DNA of 64,000 nucleotides from Caulobacterales bacterium. Its GTDB lineage: Bacteria > Pseudomonadota > Alphaproteobacteria > Caulobacterales > Aquidulcibacteraceae. The DNA lies in the NCBI GenBank assembly GCA_017303355.1, contig JAFLCU010000006.1, positions 1 to 64,000 of the forward strand, given 5' to 3'. Shown piece by piece: positions 36,704 through 44,365 of the stretch. The notes under the pieces were generated by a model. That model did not search any database. It saw only the letters and a program-made list of their open reading frames with translations, and had not been told where the DNA came from. The stretch's first letter is position 1, and every line of letters begins with the position of its first letter. The position numbers and the translations under genes were made by a program.

Positions 36704-37474
36704 CTATTGGTTCGTTCTGCCGGGCAGACTGAGATCGCCCGAGGCCACGTCGAACACGTTGGCCACGCACAGCAAAGGCGCATGCGCGCTCGCATTCACC
36801 CGCAGGCCCGCCGTCACGCCGTCAAATCCCGCCTGTTCGACCAGCGCGATGTTGGCGAACGGAACCCGCACTTCGACCGTGTCGCGATCCAGCAATGGCT
36901 GCCAGCCGGGGCTGTCGAGCAGGATCGGCGCTCCAGGCCAAGTCGCCGGCAAGCGCGGGCGCTGGCCTTCGGGAATGTCGATGACCTTGAGCGCGCCCTC
37001 GCCGCAGGCGGGGTCGGGGCCGAGCACGACCCAGTGCATGTGCCAAAGCCCGCCGTCATTGGCGCGGTCGCCGTCGCGCGTTTCGTCAAACAGCGGCGTG
37101 TCGTCAAAATCCGGATGCGAGGTGACGGCGAGGGCAAGAATGCCAGCGCCGCGCTCAAAGCCGGCCTCGTATGGATCGATCGTCGTCGGCCACACATAGG
37201 AGAACACCTCGCTGCCGGCGAATTGGCCAGCCGGCGTGGGCGTCGTCTCGCCGGCGCGGCCGGACACCGCCATGTGAAAGACGGCGACGTTGCCGTCCGT
37301 GCTGATCTTCGCATGCACGATGTCGAATGGCGCCAGCACGCTTTGCGATCGCGCGGCGGCGATGCCGCCCGTATGTGCGTGCGAGGGCGCGACTTCGGCC
37401 GAACTGACGATGTCGGCGCACGCGCCCAGCGCAAGCGCCGCCGCCGTCGCCAAGAACAAGCGTGGATGCATCAC
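36704..37474 (-). CDS. Hypothetical lipoprotein
   Basis: A 256-residue protein with signal peptide and lipobox (LALGAC, lipidated Cys ~19), so anchored in the envelope. The mature part has HMAVSGRAGE, FSYVWPTTIDPYEAGFE, DGGLWHMHWVVLGPD and a beta-rich end. I do not recognise the family. It overlaps the thioredoxin-like gene by four bases and is third in a MarR-led operon, so its expression is tied to whatever that regulator senses. Confidence 0.65.
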   Translation of the reverse strand: MMHPRLFLATAAALALGACADIVSSAEVAPSHAHTGGIAAARSQSVLAPFDIVHAKISTDGNVAVFHMAVSGRAGETTPTPAGQFAGSEVFSYVWPTTIDPYEAGFERGAGILALAVTSHPDFDDTPLFDETRDGDRANDGGLWHMHWVVLGPDPACGEGALKVIDIPEGQRPRLPATWPGAPILLDSPGWQPLLDRDTVEVRVPFANIALVEQAGFDGVTAGLRVNASAHAPLLCVANVFDVASGDLSLPGRTNQ

Positions 37475-37716
37475 GCGCCTCCTTTCACGTCCGCCATCGA
37501 TGCGCCGAAATTGATATGGAAAGGCGCCCCGTCGATCACGAACGCCGGCACGGATGCGACGCCCGCGCGCTCGGCTTCGGCGATGCGCTCCGGCGCGCTT
37601 GCGAAATTGACGATTTCAACGTCGAACTTTGTGGGATCGAGCGCGGCCGCGAATTGCTGTTCGGCCGATACGCAGACTGAACATCCCGCATGATAGAAGA
37701 TCGCCTTCGTTCTCAT
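37471..37716 (-). CDS. Thioredoxin/glutaredoxin-like protein
   Basis: An 81-residue minimal thioredoxin fold: MRTKAIFYHAGCSVCVSAEQQFA with a C-S-V-C active site (Cys12, Cys15), then VEIVNFASAPERIAEAERAGVASVPAFVIDG with the cis-Pro loop (SVPAFV). No signal peptide, so cytoplasmic. It resembles small redox proteins of the glutaredoxin-like group. RBS GGAG lies inside a palindrome-like operator (37718-37731). It is followed by the lipoprotein gene with four-base overlap. Confidence 0.78.
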   Translation of the reverse strand: MRTKAIFYHAGCSVCVSAEQQFAAALDPTKFDVEIVNFASAPERIAEAERAGVASVPAFVIDGAPFHINFGASMADVKGGA

Positions 37717-37717
37717 A

Positions 37718-37731
37718 ATTAGTACTCCTAA
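37718..37731 (-). promoter_or_regulatory. Candidate MarR operator overlapping the thioredoxin-like RBS
   Basis: Minus-strand TTAGGAGTACTAAT, an imperfect palindrome (TTAG-GAGTA-CTAA), lies one base before the ATG region of the thioredoxin-like gene. A near-identical site (ATAGGAGAACTAAT, plus-strand reading) is at 38364-38377 next to the regulator gene. Confidence 0.5.
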
Positions 37732-37794
37732 GCAATAAGGGCGCGTAAAAAGCGACGCGCGCGCTGTTCGGACTTTTCCGAATTGCTGCGCCGC

Positions 37795-38361
37795 TCAGGC
37801 GGCCTCGTGTTCGGGACAATCGACGCGCAGATCGCCGTCGCTAAGCGGGGCGTCGATGAAGCGGCAATGATGCGGCTGGGATGTGCCGCCATGCACGTTG
37901 GGCGTGAAATACCTGCAGCTCAGGCACATGCGCTGCGGCGAGATGGCGCCGCGCCGCTGCAATGTGTGTATCGCGCGGGTGACGACGCCAAGCATCGCCG
38001 CTTGATCGTCAGGCTGGAGCGCGTCCACGACGAGACCGAAGCTCAGGGGCCAGCGTTGCGCCAGCGCCCGCCCGCCACGGGTGACGCGCAAGAGCAGCGC
38101 GCGCCCGTCAGCGGGGTCCGCGCGTTTTTGCACGAGGCCCTTGCGTTCGAGCGCGGCGACCGCGTCGCTCGCGGTCGGCTGGGTGATGTGCAGATGGCTG
38201 GCGAGCGCGGTGAGCCGCAGGCCGTCAGGCCGCCGCAGCAGCGTCCGCAGAATATCGCCTTGTGTCGGCGTCAGCCCCTCGACTTCGCCGGCGCGCCAAT
38301 CGTCCTGCCGCGCAAGCGCGGCCAGCCGGGCCAGACCAAAGGACAATTGCTCTTTCAACAT
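37795..38361 (-). CDS. MarR family regulator with Cys/His-rich C-terminus
   Basis: A 188-residue protein. Residues ~25-140 form the winged helix: LTPTQGDILRTLLRRPDGLRLTALASHLHITQPTASDAVAALERKGLVQK is the helix-turn-helix and RADPADGRALLLRVT the wing. The C-terminal ~45 residues hold MCLSCRYFTPNVHG, PHHCRF and DLRVDCPEHE: four Cys and several His in a likely metal or redox site. It heads a same-strand unit with the thioredoxin-like and lipoprotein genes. The start (ATG 38361) has no good RBS; the upstream region carries the operator motif, implying autoregulation. Confidence 0.82.
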   Translation of the reverse strand: MLKEQLSFGLARLAALARQDDWRAGEVEGLTPTQGDILRTLLRRPDGLRLTALASHLHITQPTASDAVAALERKGLVQKRADPADGRALLLRVTRGGRALAQRWPLSFGLVVDALQPDDQAAMLGVVTRAIHTLQRRGAISPQRMCLSCRYFTPNVHGGTSQPHHCRFIDAPLSDGDLRVDCPEHEAA

Positions 38362-38363
38362 AC

Positions 38364-38377
38364 ATAGGAGAACTAAT
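38364..38377. promoter_or_regulatory. Second copy of the MarR operator motif
   Basis: ATAGGAGAACTAAT lies three bases upstream of the MarR start codon and differs from the motif at 37718-37731 in only two positions. Presence before both the regulator and its target supports an operator. Confidence 0.5.
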
Positions 38378-38706
38378 AAAAATCCCGGCGCCCGTCAAGA
38401 CACGCGCGCAACGGCGGGTCTGGATTTTGTCGTTGACGCGGCCGCCGTGTCGTGGTCCACGTCCGGCTAGCTCCAGGGATTTTGGTATGTTTCCGGACGC
38501 TCTTCCGCGCGGGGGCGTTTACGAGCGGCTGAGGTCTCGACAGCGAAGCCTGTGTGACGCCAGGTTCAAGGAGGGGCGCCTCCCATGATGGCCGCTCTAG
38601 CGCAGGGGTAGGGTCAGGACGTTGGTCGCCATGTTCCGCCACCCGCCTTGCCGGCGGGGCGCACTCGTCCGATGTGAAGCGTGTAGCTCAAGGAAGTCAG
38701 AAGCGA
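38378..38706. other. secE upstream region
   Basis: About 330 bases before secE without a supported gene. CCCGCCTTGCCGGCGGGGCG near 38643 is a small stem. The secE-nusG promoter must lie here; I cannot pick a convincing one. Confidence 0.4.
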
Positions 38707-38940
38707 ATGTCGATGGAAACGGCCGATCAAGACTCCGAACCGCGGCGCAAGGGCGGTGGTCCGTTCAAGTTCTTCGGTGAAGTCCGCGCCGAGGCGCGCA
38801 AGGTCACCTGGGCGACGCGTCAGGAAGTGACGGTGTCGACGATCTTGGTGCTGATCATGGGCGCCGCGGCTTCGATCTTCTTTTTCCTTGTGGATTCGCT
38901 GATGCGCTTCCTCATGGGTTTGCTTTTGAATCTCGGTTGA
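38707..38940 (+). CDS. secE: Preprotein translocase subunit SecE
   Basis: A 77-residue single-span SecE: GGPFKFFGEVRAEARKVTWATRQEV is the conserved amphipathic helix, then TILVLIMGAAASIFFFLVDSLMRFLM is the membrane anchor that clamps SecY. The length is typical for the short alphaproteobacterial form. ATG 38707 follows AAGGAAG. Its stop overlaps the nusG start. Confidence 0.95.
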   Translation: MSMETADQDSEPRRKGGGPFKFFGEVRAEARKVTWATRQEVTVSTILVLIMGAAASIFFFLVDSLMRFLMGLLLNLG

Positions 38941-39527
38941 TGATCATGGTTGAAGCGCAAGAAACGCAGAGCACGCCGCGTGTCAGCTCGGGCCGCGCCC
39001 GCTGGTACATCGTGCACGCATATTCGAATTTCGAAGGCAAGGTCGCTGAAGCGATCCGTGATCAAGCTTCGCGCCAAGGCCTCGAAGAGCAATTCGAAGA
39101 CATCCAGGTGCCGACCGAGGAAGTCACCGAAGTCGTGCGCGGCTCAAAGAAGGTGCGCCAGCATCGCCACTTCCCGGGCTATGTGCTCGTGAAAATGGAA
39201 ATGACCGACGAGGCCTATCACCTCGTGAAGAACACGCCGAAGGTCACGGGCTTCCTCGGCACGCAGAACAAGCCGCAGCCGGTGAGCGACAAGGAAGTCG
39301 AGCGCATTCTCGGCCGCGTCGCCGAAGTCGGCGCCGCCAAGCCGCGCCAGCTGATCCATTTCGAGATCGGCGAGAAGGTGAAGGTCTCCGACGGCCCGTT
39401 CCAAAGCTTCGAGGGCATGGTCTCGGAAGTGGACGAAGAGCGCGGCCGCCTGAAGGTCGCGGTCATGATCTTCGGCCGCGAAACGCCGGTCGATCTGGAA
39501 TACGCCCAGGTCGAAAAGCTCCGCTAA
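38940..39527 (+). CDS. nusG: Transcription termination/antitermination protein NusG
   Basis: A 195-residue protein. The NGN domain has WYIVHAYSNFEGKVAEAI and FPGYVLVKMEMTDEAYHLVKNTPKVTGFLG; the C-terminal KOW domain has GEKVKVSDGPFQSFEGMVSEVDEERGRLKVAVMIFGRETPVDLEY. It binds RNA polymerase and links to Rho or S10. ATG 38940 overlaps the secE TGA by one base; ATG 38946 is also possible. Unlike in most relatives, rplK does not follow directly. Confidence 0.96.
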   Translation: MIMVEAQETQSTPRVSSGRARWYIVHAYSNFEGKVAEAIRDQASRQGLEEQFEDIQVPTEEVTEVVRGSKKVRQHRHFPGYVLVKMEMTDEAYHLVKNTPKVTGFLGTQNKPQPVSDKEVERILGRVAEVGAAKPRQLIHFEIGEKVKVSDGPFQSFEGMVSEVDEERGRLKVAVMIFGRETPVDLEYAQVEKLR

Positions 39528-39534
39528 GCTCCGT

Positions 39535-39876
39535 TCAGTAGAGCACGAATCTGATCGGCACCGCCACGCGGGCGCCGACATGCGCGCCAGGATAGGTCGC
39601 GTTCACAACGTATTTGCGCGACAGCGTCAGCGCGGCTGGGCCAAAGCCCGCGCCGATCGGCGTCTCATTCGCCACCATGCAATCGAGCGTGCGATCCGGC
39701 GTCACCGTGCAGATCAGCCGCGCGCTGCCTTCAATTCCATCGCGCATCGCCCGCACCGGATAGACGCGTCTGTAATCGGCGTCCGTCGGTTGTTGCTCCG
39801 CCCACGGCACAGGCTGCACTTGCGCATGCGCGGGCGTGGCAAGGATCAGGGCGAGGGCGGCGATAGCGAAGCGCAT
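39535..39876 (-). CDS. Secreted TonB C-terminal-like protein
   Basis: A 113-residue protein with signal peptide (MRFAIAALALILATPAHA). The rest, DYRRVYPVRAMRDGIEGSARLICTVTPDRTLDCMVANETPIGAGFGPAALTLSRKYVV, follows the TonB C-terminal fold pattern (YP-A-x-x-x-G-x-G-x-V-x-x-x-x-V-x-x-x-G-x-L), with two Cys. It lacks the membrane anchor and Pro-rich spacer of true TonB, so it is a stand-alone periplasmic domain. ATG 39876 is chosen for the signal peptide. It is read against the flanking nusG and rplK operons. Confidence 0.65.
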   Translation of the reverse strand: MRFAIAALALILATPAHAQVQPVPWAEQQPTDADYRRVYPVRAMRDGIEGSARLICTVTPDRTLDCMVANETPIGAGFGPAALTLSRKYVVNATYPGAHVGARVAVPIRFVLY

Positions 39877-39961
39877 GCGTACAGGCTGAAAGATTTCAGC
39901 GCCGCGCGCAATCGCGCTGGCGAGACACAAGCGCGCGCTCCATGCTGGCCCAGGAGAAGCC

Positions 39962-40141
39962 ATGCCGCCCGAGCCCAAACCAAAACCGCGCGCCACATGG
40001 TTGATCGTGGCGCTCCTCCTGGCGGCCGCGATCATCTTGCCGAGCGTGATGGCTGGTGGCTTGGGCCGCGTACTGGCGGACGTTTGGGTGTCGACCATGG
40101 CCGCAATCGCTGGTCTGATCGGCGGCTTGTTCGGCAATTAG
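39962..40141 (+). CDS. Small membrane protein, 59 aa
   Basis: ATG 39962 follows AGGAGAAG. The 59-residue product has a Pro/Lys-rich start (MPPEPKPKPRATW), a strong hydrophobic helix (LIVALLLAAAIILPSVMAGG) and a second weaker one near the end (MAAIAGLIGGLFGN). It lies 32 bases before the MprF-like gene and is probably co-transcribed with it. I do not recognise the family. Confidence 0.55.
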   Translation: MPPEPKPKPRATWLIVALLLAAAIILPSVMAGGLGRVLADVWVSTMAAIAGLIGGLFGN

Positions 40142-40173
40142 CGTCCGTGCAGCGATCGCGCTATTTTGCGGCC

Positions 40174-41817
40174 ATGGCAGAATCGTCCACCGCCGCCGAA
40201 GCTTCGACGCGCTGGGACGCGTGGCGCGCGCGCATCTTTGAATTGGCGCCGCATGTCTTCGCCGCGGTCGCGTTCGCGGCGGGCTTGTTCACCATCATCG
40301 CCGTTGCGACGCCAGCGCTGCCGCGCATTCGCGGCCTTGACGGCGTCGAGCGCCTGATCAGCGAATTGCCGGAAATGAGCGCGAGCCTCGCCGGCGTCGC
40401 GCTGATGGGGCTCGCCTCGGGCTTGCGTCGCCGCGTCGACACCGCATGGGCCGCGACCACGACATTGCTTGTCGCGATTTGCCTTTACGCCGCGCTGCGC
40501 CATGGCCATGCGGTAGCGGCGTTCACGGCGGGTTTCGCCGCACTCGCCTTGGCGCTCACGCGCAGCGCGTTTTATCGCCACTCGCGTCTGGGCGAATTGG
40601 CGCCCGATCCGCGCGTTTCCATCGCGCTCGCCGTTGCGTTTGGCGTGGCCTTGATGGGCGCGCTTTTGTGGGCGGGCGGGCGGCCCGAGTTTGCTGACGC
40701 GCCGTGGTGGGCGCTTTTGACCGACCAGCATCTTGGCCGCCCTGGCCGTGCGCTCGCGTTCGGCGGCTTGGCGGCGATCGCGGTGATGGCGCAGCATTTC
40801 CTGCTGGCGCGTCCGCGCGGCGCGCCAGCGCTTGCCGCCAGCGCCGATTTCACGCGCGCCGAAACCATCATCGCCTGCGCCGAGGACGCCTTGCCCGACG
40901 CGCAACTCGCCTTCACCGGCGACAAGAGCTTCGTCTTCGCCGACGGCGCGTTCCTGATGACAGCACGCGGCGGCACGAGCCTGATCGCGATGGGACCGCC
41001 TGTCGGCAAGCGCGCAAGCTGGCGCGCGGCGCTCAGCGCGCTGCGGGCCGAGGGCGAACGTATGTCGCTGCGCCCTGTTGTGTACTCGGCGCCGCCTGAT
41101 CTGTTGCCGGATTTGCTCGACGCCGGTTTTCGTGTCGAGAAGGTGGGCGAGAACGCGATCATTGAACTCGGCGCCTTCACGATGGTCGGCACGGCCAAAC
41201 AGAAATTGCGTTCGGCGCGGCGCAAATTCGTGGAACGTGAAGGCGCCGCGTTCGAGGTGTTGGAGCCGCCCTACGCGGAGTCGCTATGGAGCGAGTTGCG
41301 CACCGTCTCCGATGCCTGGCTCGTAGCGCACGGCGGCAGCGAGAAGCGGTTCTCGCTCGGCGCGTTCGATCCCGACTATCTCGTGCGCAACCCAATCGCG
41401 ATCGTGCGTCAGCACGGCGCGATCATCGCCTTCGCGAATATTTGGCTCACTGCCGATGGCCAGCGCGGCGCGCTTGATCTCATGCGCTTTGATCCCGAAC
41501 GCGGCGCCAATGGGCTGATGGATTTCCTGTTCACCGAAATCCTGCTCTGGGCGCAGGCGCGCGGCTTGCGCACCTTCGACCTCGGCATGGCCCCGCTGGC
41601 GGGGCTCGCCTCGGACCAATACGCATCGCTCTTCGCCCGCATCGGCCGGCTGGTGCACCAATACGGCGAGCAATTTTACGGCTTCCAGGGCCTGCGTACC
41701 TTCAAGGACAAGTTCGGCCCCCGCTGGGAGCCCCGCTACATCGCCGCGCCCGGCTCCTGGACCCTGCCGCTCGTCCTGGCCGAAGTCGCGGTGCTGACGA
41801 ACGGGCCCAAGCCCTGA
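40174..41817 (+). CDS. MprF-like phosphatidylglycerol aminoacyltransferase (DUF2156)
   Basis: A 547-residue protein. Residues ~20-215 hold about six membrane helices, fewer than full MprF, which also has a flippase domain. The C-terminal ~330 residues form the DUF2156 aminoacyltransferase: GDKSFVFADGAFLMTARGGTSLIAMGPPVG, GTAKQKLRSARRKFVEREG, DFLFTEILLWAQARGLRTFDLGMAPLAGL and GLRTFKDKFGPRWEPRYIAAP. It transfers an amino acid from tRNA to phosphatidylglycerol, lowering surface charge. ATG 40174 is used; GTG 40147 is possible. It is wedged between nusG and rplK. Confidence 0.85.
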   Translation: MAESSTAAEASTRWDAWRARIFELAPHVFAAVAFAAGLFTIIAVATPALPRIRGLDGVERLISELPEMSASLAGVALMGLASGLRRRVDTAWAATTTLLVAICLYAALRHGHAVAAFTAGFAALALALTRSAFYRHSRLGELAPDPRVSIALAVAFGVALMGALLWAGGRPEFADAPWWALLTDQHLGRPGRALAFGGLAAIAVMAQHFLLARPRGAPALAASADFTRAETIIACAEDALPDAQLAFTGDKSFVFADGAFLMTARGGTSLIAMGPPVGKRASWRAALSALRAEGERMSLRPVVYSAPPDLLPDLLDAGFRVEKVGENAIIELGAFTMVGTAKQKLRSARRKFVEREGAAFEVLEPPYAESLWSELRTVSDAWLVAHGGSEKRFSLGAFDPDYLVRNPIAIVRQHGAIIAFANIWLTADGQRGALDLMRFDPERGANGLMDFLFTEILLWAQARGLRTFDLGMAPLAGLASDQYASLFARIGRLVHQYGEQFYGFQGLRTFKDKFGPRWEPRYIAAPGSWTLPLVLAEVAVLTNGPKP

Positions 41818-41956
41818 GCCGGCCCCGCCTCGACAACCCCATCCCGTTCCGCTATAGCCCCGCGCTTCCCGCGTGGGAGGGGTCTAGCCACCCATACCAC
41901 GCATCCCTCAGGCAGGCCGGTTCGAAAGGATCGTCCCGCGAAAAGCGAGGCACAAC

Positions 41957-42403
41957 ATGGCTAAGAAGGTACTGGGGCAGATTAAGCTCCAAGTGCCGGC
42001 CGGGGCTGCGAACCCTTCGCCCCCGATCGGCCCCGCGCTCGGTCAGCGCGGTCTGAACATCATGGAATTCTGCAAAGGCTTTAACGCCCGCACGCAGGAC
42101 ATGAACAAGGGCGATCCGTGCCCGGTGGTCATCACGTATTACCAGGACAAGAGCTTCACCTTTGAGATCAAGACGCCGCCGGCGTCGTTCCTGATCAAGA
42201 AGGCCGCCGGCCTGAAGCCGGGCAAGAAGCCGGGTTCGGGTTCGAAGAAGCCGGGCGTCGATGTGGTCGGCAAGATCACGATGGCCCAGTGCAAGGACAT
42301 CGCCAAGGCGAAGCAGAAAGATCTGAACGCCGCCGATCTCGACCAAGCCGCGAAGATGATCGCAGGCACCGCCCGGTCCATGGGCGTCACGGTGGTGGAG
42401 TAA
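41957..42403 (+). CDS. rplK: 50S ribosomal protein L11
   Basis: A 148-residue L11: [40 protein letters not shown] is the conserved Pro-rich N-terminal domain; the C-terminal RNA-binding domain has [36 protein letters not shown]. It is part of the GTPase-associated stalk base. It starts an rplK-rplA pair; rplA follows after four bases. Confidence 0.98.
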   Translation: MAKKVLGQIKLQVPAGAANPSPPIGPALGQRGLNIMEFCKGFNARTQDMNKGDPCPVVITYYQDKSFTFEIKTPPASFLIKKAAGLKPGKKPGSGSKKPGVDVVGKITMAQCKDIAKAKQKDLNAADLDQAAKMIAGTARSMGVTVVE

Positions 42404-42407
42404 GCAC

Positions 42408-43130
42408 ATGGCCAAGACCACGAAGCGCATGGCCAAGAGCCACGCCAACATCGATAGCCGCAAGCTGCACACGCTCGCTGAAGCCGTGACGCTGATCAAG
42501 GAACGCGCCAGCCAAGGCAAGGGCGGGGCGAAGTTCGACGAGACCGTCGAGATTTCGATGAATCTCGGCGTCGATCCGAAATACCCGGATCAGCAAGTCC
42601 GCGGCGTCTGCTCGTTGCCGAACGGCACGGGCCGCACCGCGCGCGTCGCCGTGTTCGCGCGCGGCCCGAAGGCCGAGGAAGCCAAGGCCGCTGGCGCCGA
42701 CATCGTCGGCGCGGAAGACCTGTTCGAGACCGTCAATGGCGGCAAGATCGACTTCGAACGTCTGATCGCCACGCCGGACATGATGGCGCTCGTCGGCCGC
42801 CTCGGTAAGGTGCTGGGCCCGCGCGGCCTGATGCCGAACCCGAAGGTCGGCACCGTCACCATGGACGTGAAGAAGGCTGTCGCCGACGCGAAGGGCGGGG
42901 CCGTTGAGTTCCGCGTCGAAAAGGCTGGCATTATTCACGCCGGCGTCGGCAAGGCGAGCTTCTCGGAAGAGCAGATCACGCAAAACGTGAAAGCCTTCAT
43001 CGACGCGGTCGCCAAGGCCAAGCCGTCGGGCGCGAAGGGCACGTTCGTGAAGAAGGTCGCGCTCTCGACGACGATGGGCCCAGGAATCCGCCTCGACCCC
43101 GCCGCCGCAGTGGCTGCTGCCGCGAACTAG
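42408..43130 (+). CDS. rplA: 50S ribosomal protein L1
   Basis: A 240-residue full-length L1: [48 protein letters not shown] and the C-terminal [21 protein letters not shown]. It forms the mobile L1 stalk and is usually the translational repressor of the rplKA mRNA. Two hairpins follow; rplJ-rplL-rpoBC are not in this window. Confidence 0.98.
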   Translation: MAKTTKRMAKSHANIDSRKLHTLAEAVTLIKERASQGKGGAKFDETVEISMNLGVDPKYPDQQVRGVCSLPNGTGRTARVAVFARGPKAEEAKAAGADIVGAEDLFETVNGGKIDFERLIATPDMMALVGRLGKVLGPRGLMPNPKVGTVTMDVKKAVADAKGGAVEFRVEKAGIIHAGVGKASFSEEQITQNVKAFIDAVAKAKPSGAKGTFVKKVALSTTMGPGIRLDPAAAVAAAAN

Positions 43131-43140
43131 CTTCAGAAGC

Positions 43141-43210
43141 GCGGGTCTTCAGACCCGCGTATTCTCAGCAAAACAAAACGCCCCGGTGAAAGCCGGGGCG
43201 TTTTTGTTTT
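43141..43210 (+). terminator. Double hairpin terminating rplK-rplA
   Basis: GCGGGTC-TTCA-GACCCGC (43141-43158) is a first stem; CGCCCCGG (43179-43186) and CCGGGGCG (43193-43200), followed by TTTTTGTTTTTG, is a textbook intrinsic terminator. The operon therefore ends before rplJL. Confidence 0.92.
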
Positions 43211-43216
43211 TGTTCA

Positions 43217-43338
43217 CGCCATCCCACAAACACCACCGTCATCCCGGACGCGCGGAGCGCGATCCGGGACCCAGAGCTACAAGCTGTTCGCTTGGCCCCT
43301 AGGTCCCGGCTTCCCGCTTTGCTCCGGCTGGGATGACG
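43217..43338. repeat. Imperfect inverted repeat with CCGTCATCCC ends
   Basis: CCGTCATCCCGGACGCGCGG and, about 95 bases on, CCGGCTGGGATGACGG are inverted ends; inside, GATCCGGGACCC and TAGGTCCCGGCT also pair. This is a common mobile-like palindromic unit in alphaproteobacteria. It fills the gap between the rplKA terminator and the accessory genes. Confidence 0.7.
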
Positions 43339-43415
43339 GAATTTTAGAGGCGATTTTCCGCTCCTAGCCCGAAGCGGACATTCGCGTTCTGCCGAGGCGC
43401 CGGCTACGAAGGCTT

Positions 43416-43733
43416 ATGAGCGACAAGAAATTCCGAGGATCGCTTGGTGGCTACACAACCCCGCCAAACGTCCAAGCCGGATACGACGCCCTACTACACG
43501 AGGTTTGCGTCAGGTTGGGCTATTGCGGTTGCATCAAGGACGGCAAACCTCTGCGCGTTGATGACTTTGTCCCTGAAGGGGGCCTCGTCACAGCGGATCA
43601 GTTCGCGGAGTGGGTTGTGCTTGCCGACAATTTGACGCCCTCTACCAACCCGCACCTAAAGCACATTCGAGAGGCTTTTGTGCGCCACATGGGCGCTGAG
43701 TCTGTAGATGCGACGTTGCTTCGAGTTGTTTGA
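43416..43733 (+). CDS. Conserved-type hypothetical protein, 105 aa
   Basis: The 105-residue product is MSDKKFRGSLGGY at the start and contains VRLGYCGCIKDGKPLRVDDFVPEGGLVTADQFAEWVVLADN, a segment I recall from short hypothetical proteins in proteobacteria (R-L-G-x-C-G-C-x-K-D-G). The two close Cys may bind metal. Function unknown. It is less GC-rich than its surroundings and lies in a small accessory patch between rplA and the YciI-like gene. RBS CGAAGG. Confidence 0.55.
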   Translation: MSDKKFRGSLGGYTTPPNVQAGYDALLHEVCVRLGYCGCIKDGKPLRVDDFVPEGGLVTADQFAEWVVLADNLTPSTNPHLKHIREAFVRHMGAESVDATLLRVV

Positions 43734-43759
43734 CACCGCTCTCGACGAAAGGGACCCGG

Positions 43760-44020
43760 ATGGCCGCGCTCCGACGCTTCTGGATACGATTAGCCGGTGA
43801 CGAAATGCCTGTGGGATTCCAGATGGGATGCGGCGTCACCGCATATACTCGCGACGATGCGTTCGCGCTGTTGTTGAAGGTCTGGCCAGCAAAGCGCGGC
43901 GGCCCGGTGATCATAGACGTTTCCGAGGATGTCGATCTGACCACACTCGATCAGAGGCACGTCCTGCCAAACATCGGCGACATGACGCGGCGCGGCGTCT
44001 GGTTTCCTAACCTCGGCTGA
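43760..44020 (+). CDS. Conserved-type hypothetical protein, 86 aa
   Basis: An 86-residue protein, MAALRRFWIRLAGDEMPVGFQMGCGVTAYTRDDAFALLLKVWP, then DVSEDVDLTTLDQRHVLPNIGDMTRRGVWFPNLG. The ending H-V-L-P-N-x-x-x-x-x-x-R-G-x-W-F-P-N recurs in short uncharacterised bacterial proteins. Function unknown. Start ATG 43760 follows AAAGGGA. It follows the preceding hypothetical gene by 26 bases on the same strand, probably one unit. Confidence 0.6.
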   Translation: MAALRRFWIRLAGDEMPVGFQMGCGVTAYTRDDAFALLLKVWPAKRGGPVIIDVSEDVDLTTLDQRHVLPNIGDMTRRGVWFPNLG

Positions 44021-44134
44021 TGTCCGCTCTCGGCGAAAAAAGGACACCATCGCGCCAACGCCCTTCGCGCAACAAGCTCTCGTAATCCTAGCCGTCGTGA
44101 GAGATCGCGAGCACAGTGACGGCTCTTGCGGCTC

Positions 44135-44323
44135 TCACGAACGGTCGGAATTGCGTTTGTACGCGCGCGCCAAGGAAGCGCGAACCTCCGAACTTGAGCG
44201 GGCGCGGGCAGGGTCGGCTTGCATGCGATCATAGATGTCGCTCGCTTCGCCGCTGACCCATTGCTGGATCGCTTTGTCGTGCGCATTCGGCAGCGTGACG
44301 CTAGCTTGTTTGGTGGAGCGCAT
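44135..44323 (-). CDS. Ribbon-helix-helix (ParD/CopG-like) antitoxin-type protein, no toxin
   Basis: A 62-residue basic protein: STKQASVTLPNAHDKAIQQWVSGE opens like a ParD/CopG RHH (beta strand, then helix), and SSSEVRASLARAYKR resembles the second helix S-x-S-E-V-I-R-x-x-L. No intact toxin gene adjoins it: the next ~110 bases on the same strand are too short. One frame there reads VRAARAVTVLAISHDG then stop, similar to a ParE C-terminal strand. A perfect 12-bp-arm palindrome sits just upstream, consistent with autoregulation. Orphan antitoxin or simple regulator. Confidence 0.55.
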   Translation of the reverse strand: MRSTKQASVTLPNAHDKAIQQWVSGEASDIYDRMQADPARARSSSEVRASLARAYKRNSDRS

Positions 44324-44333
44324 GTTGAACCTT

Positions 44334-44360
44334 CGCGATTAGGATTTAATCCTAATCGCG
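44334..44360. promoter_or_regulatory. Perfect palindrome upstream of the RHH gene
   Basis: CGCGATTAGGAT (44334-44345) and ATCCTAATCGCG (44349-44360) are perfect inverted arms around TTA. The left edge is 10 bases from the RHH start codon (44323), covering the expected promoter and RBS zone. AT-rich core differs from the GC-rich REP elements, supporting an operator. It also lies five bases from the YciI-like gene end. Confidence 0.65.
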
Positions 44361-44365
44361 CCCAG

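Noticed and set aside
39580..40173. N-terminal extension of the MprF-like frame back to 39580
   Set aside because: The upstream part is in frame with a stop-free but non-protein-like stretch that overlaps other supported genes; homologues start near 40174.
44021..44134. Complete ParE/RelE toxin gene next to the RHH gene
   Set aside because: Only about 110 bases are available; at most a C-terminal remnant is present.
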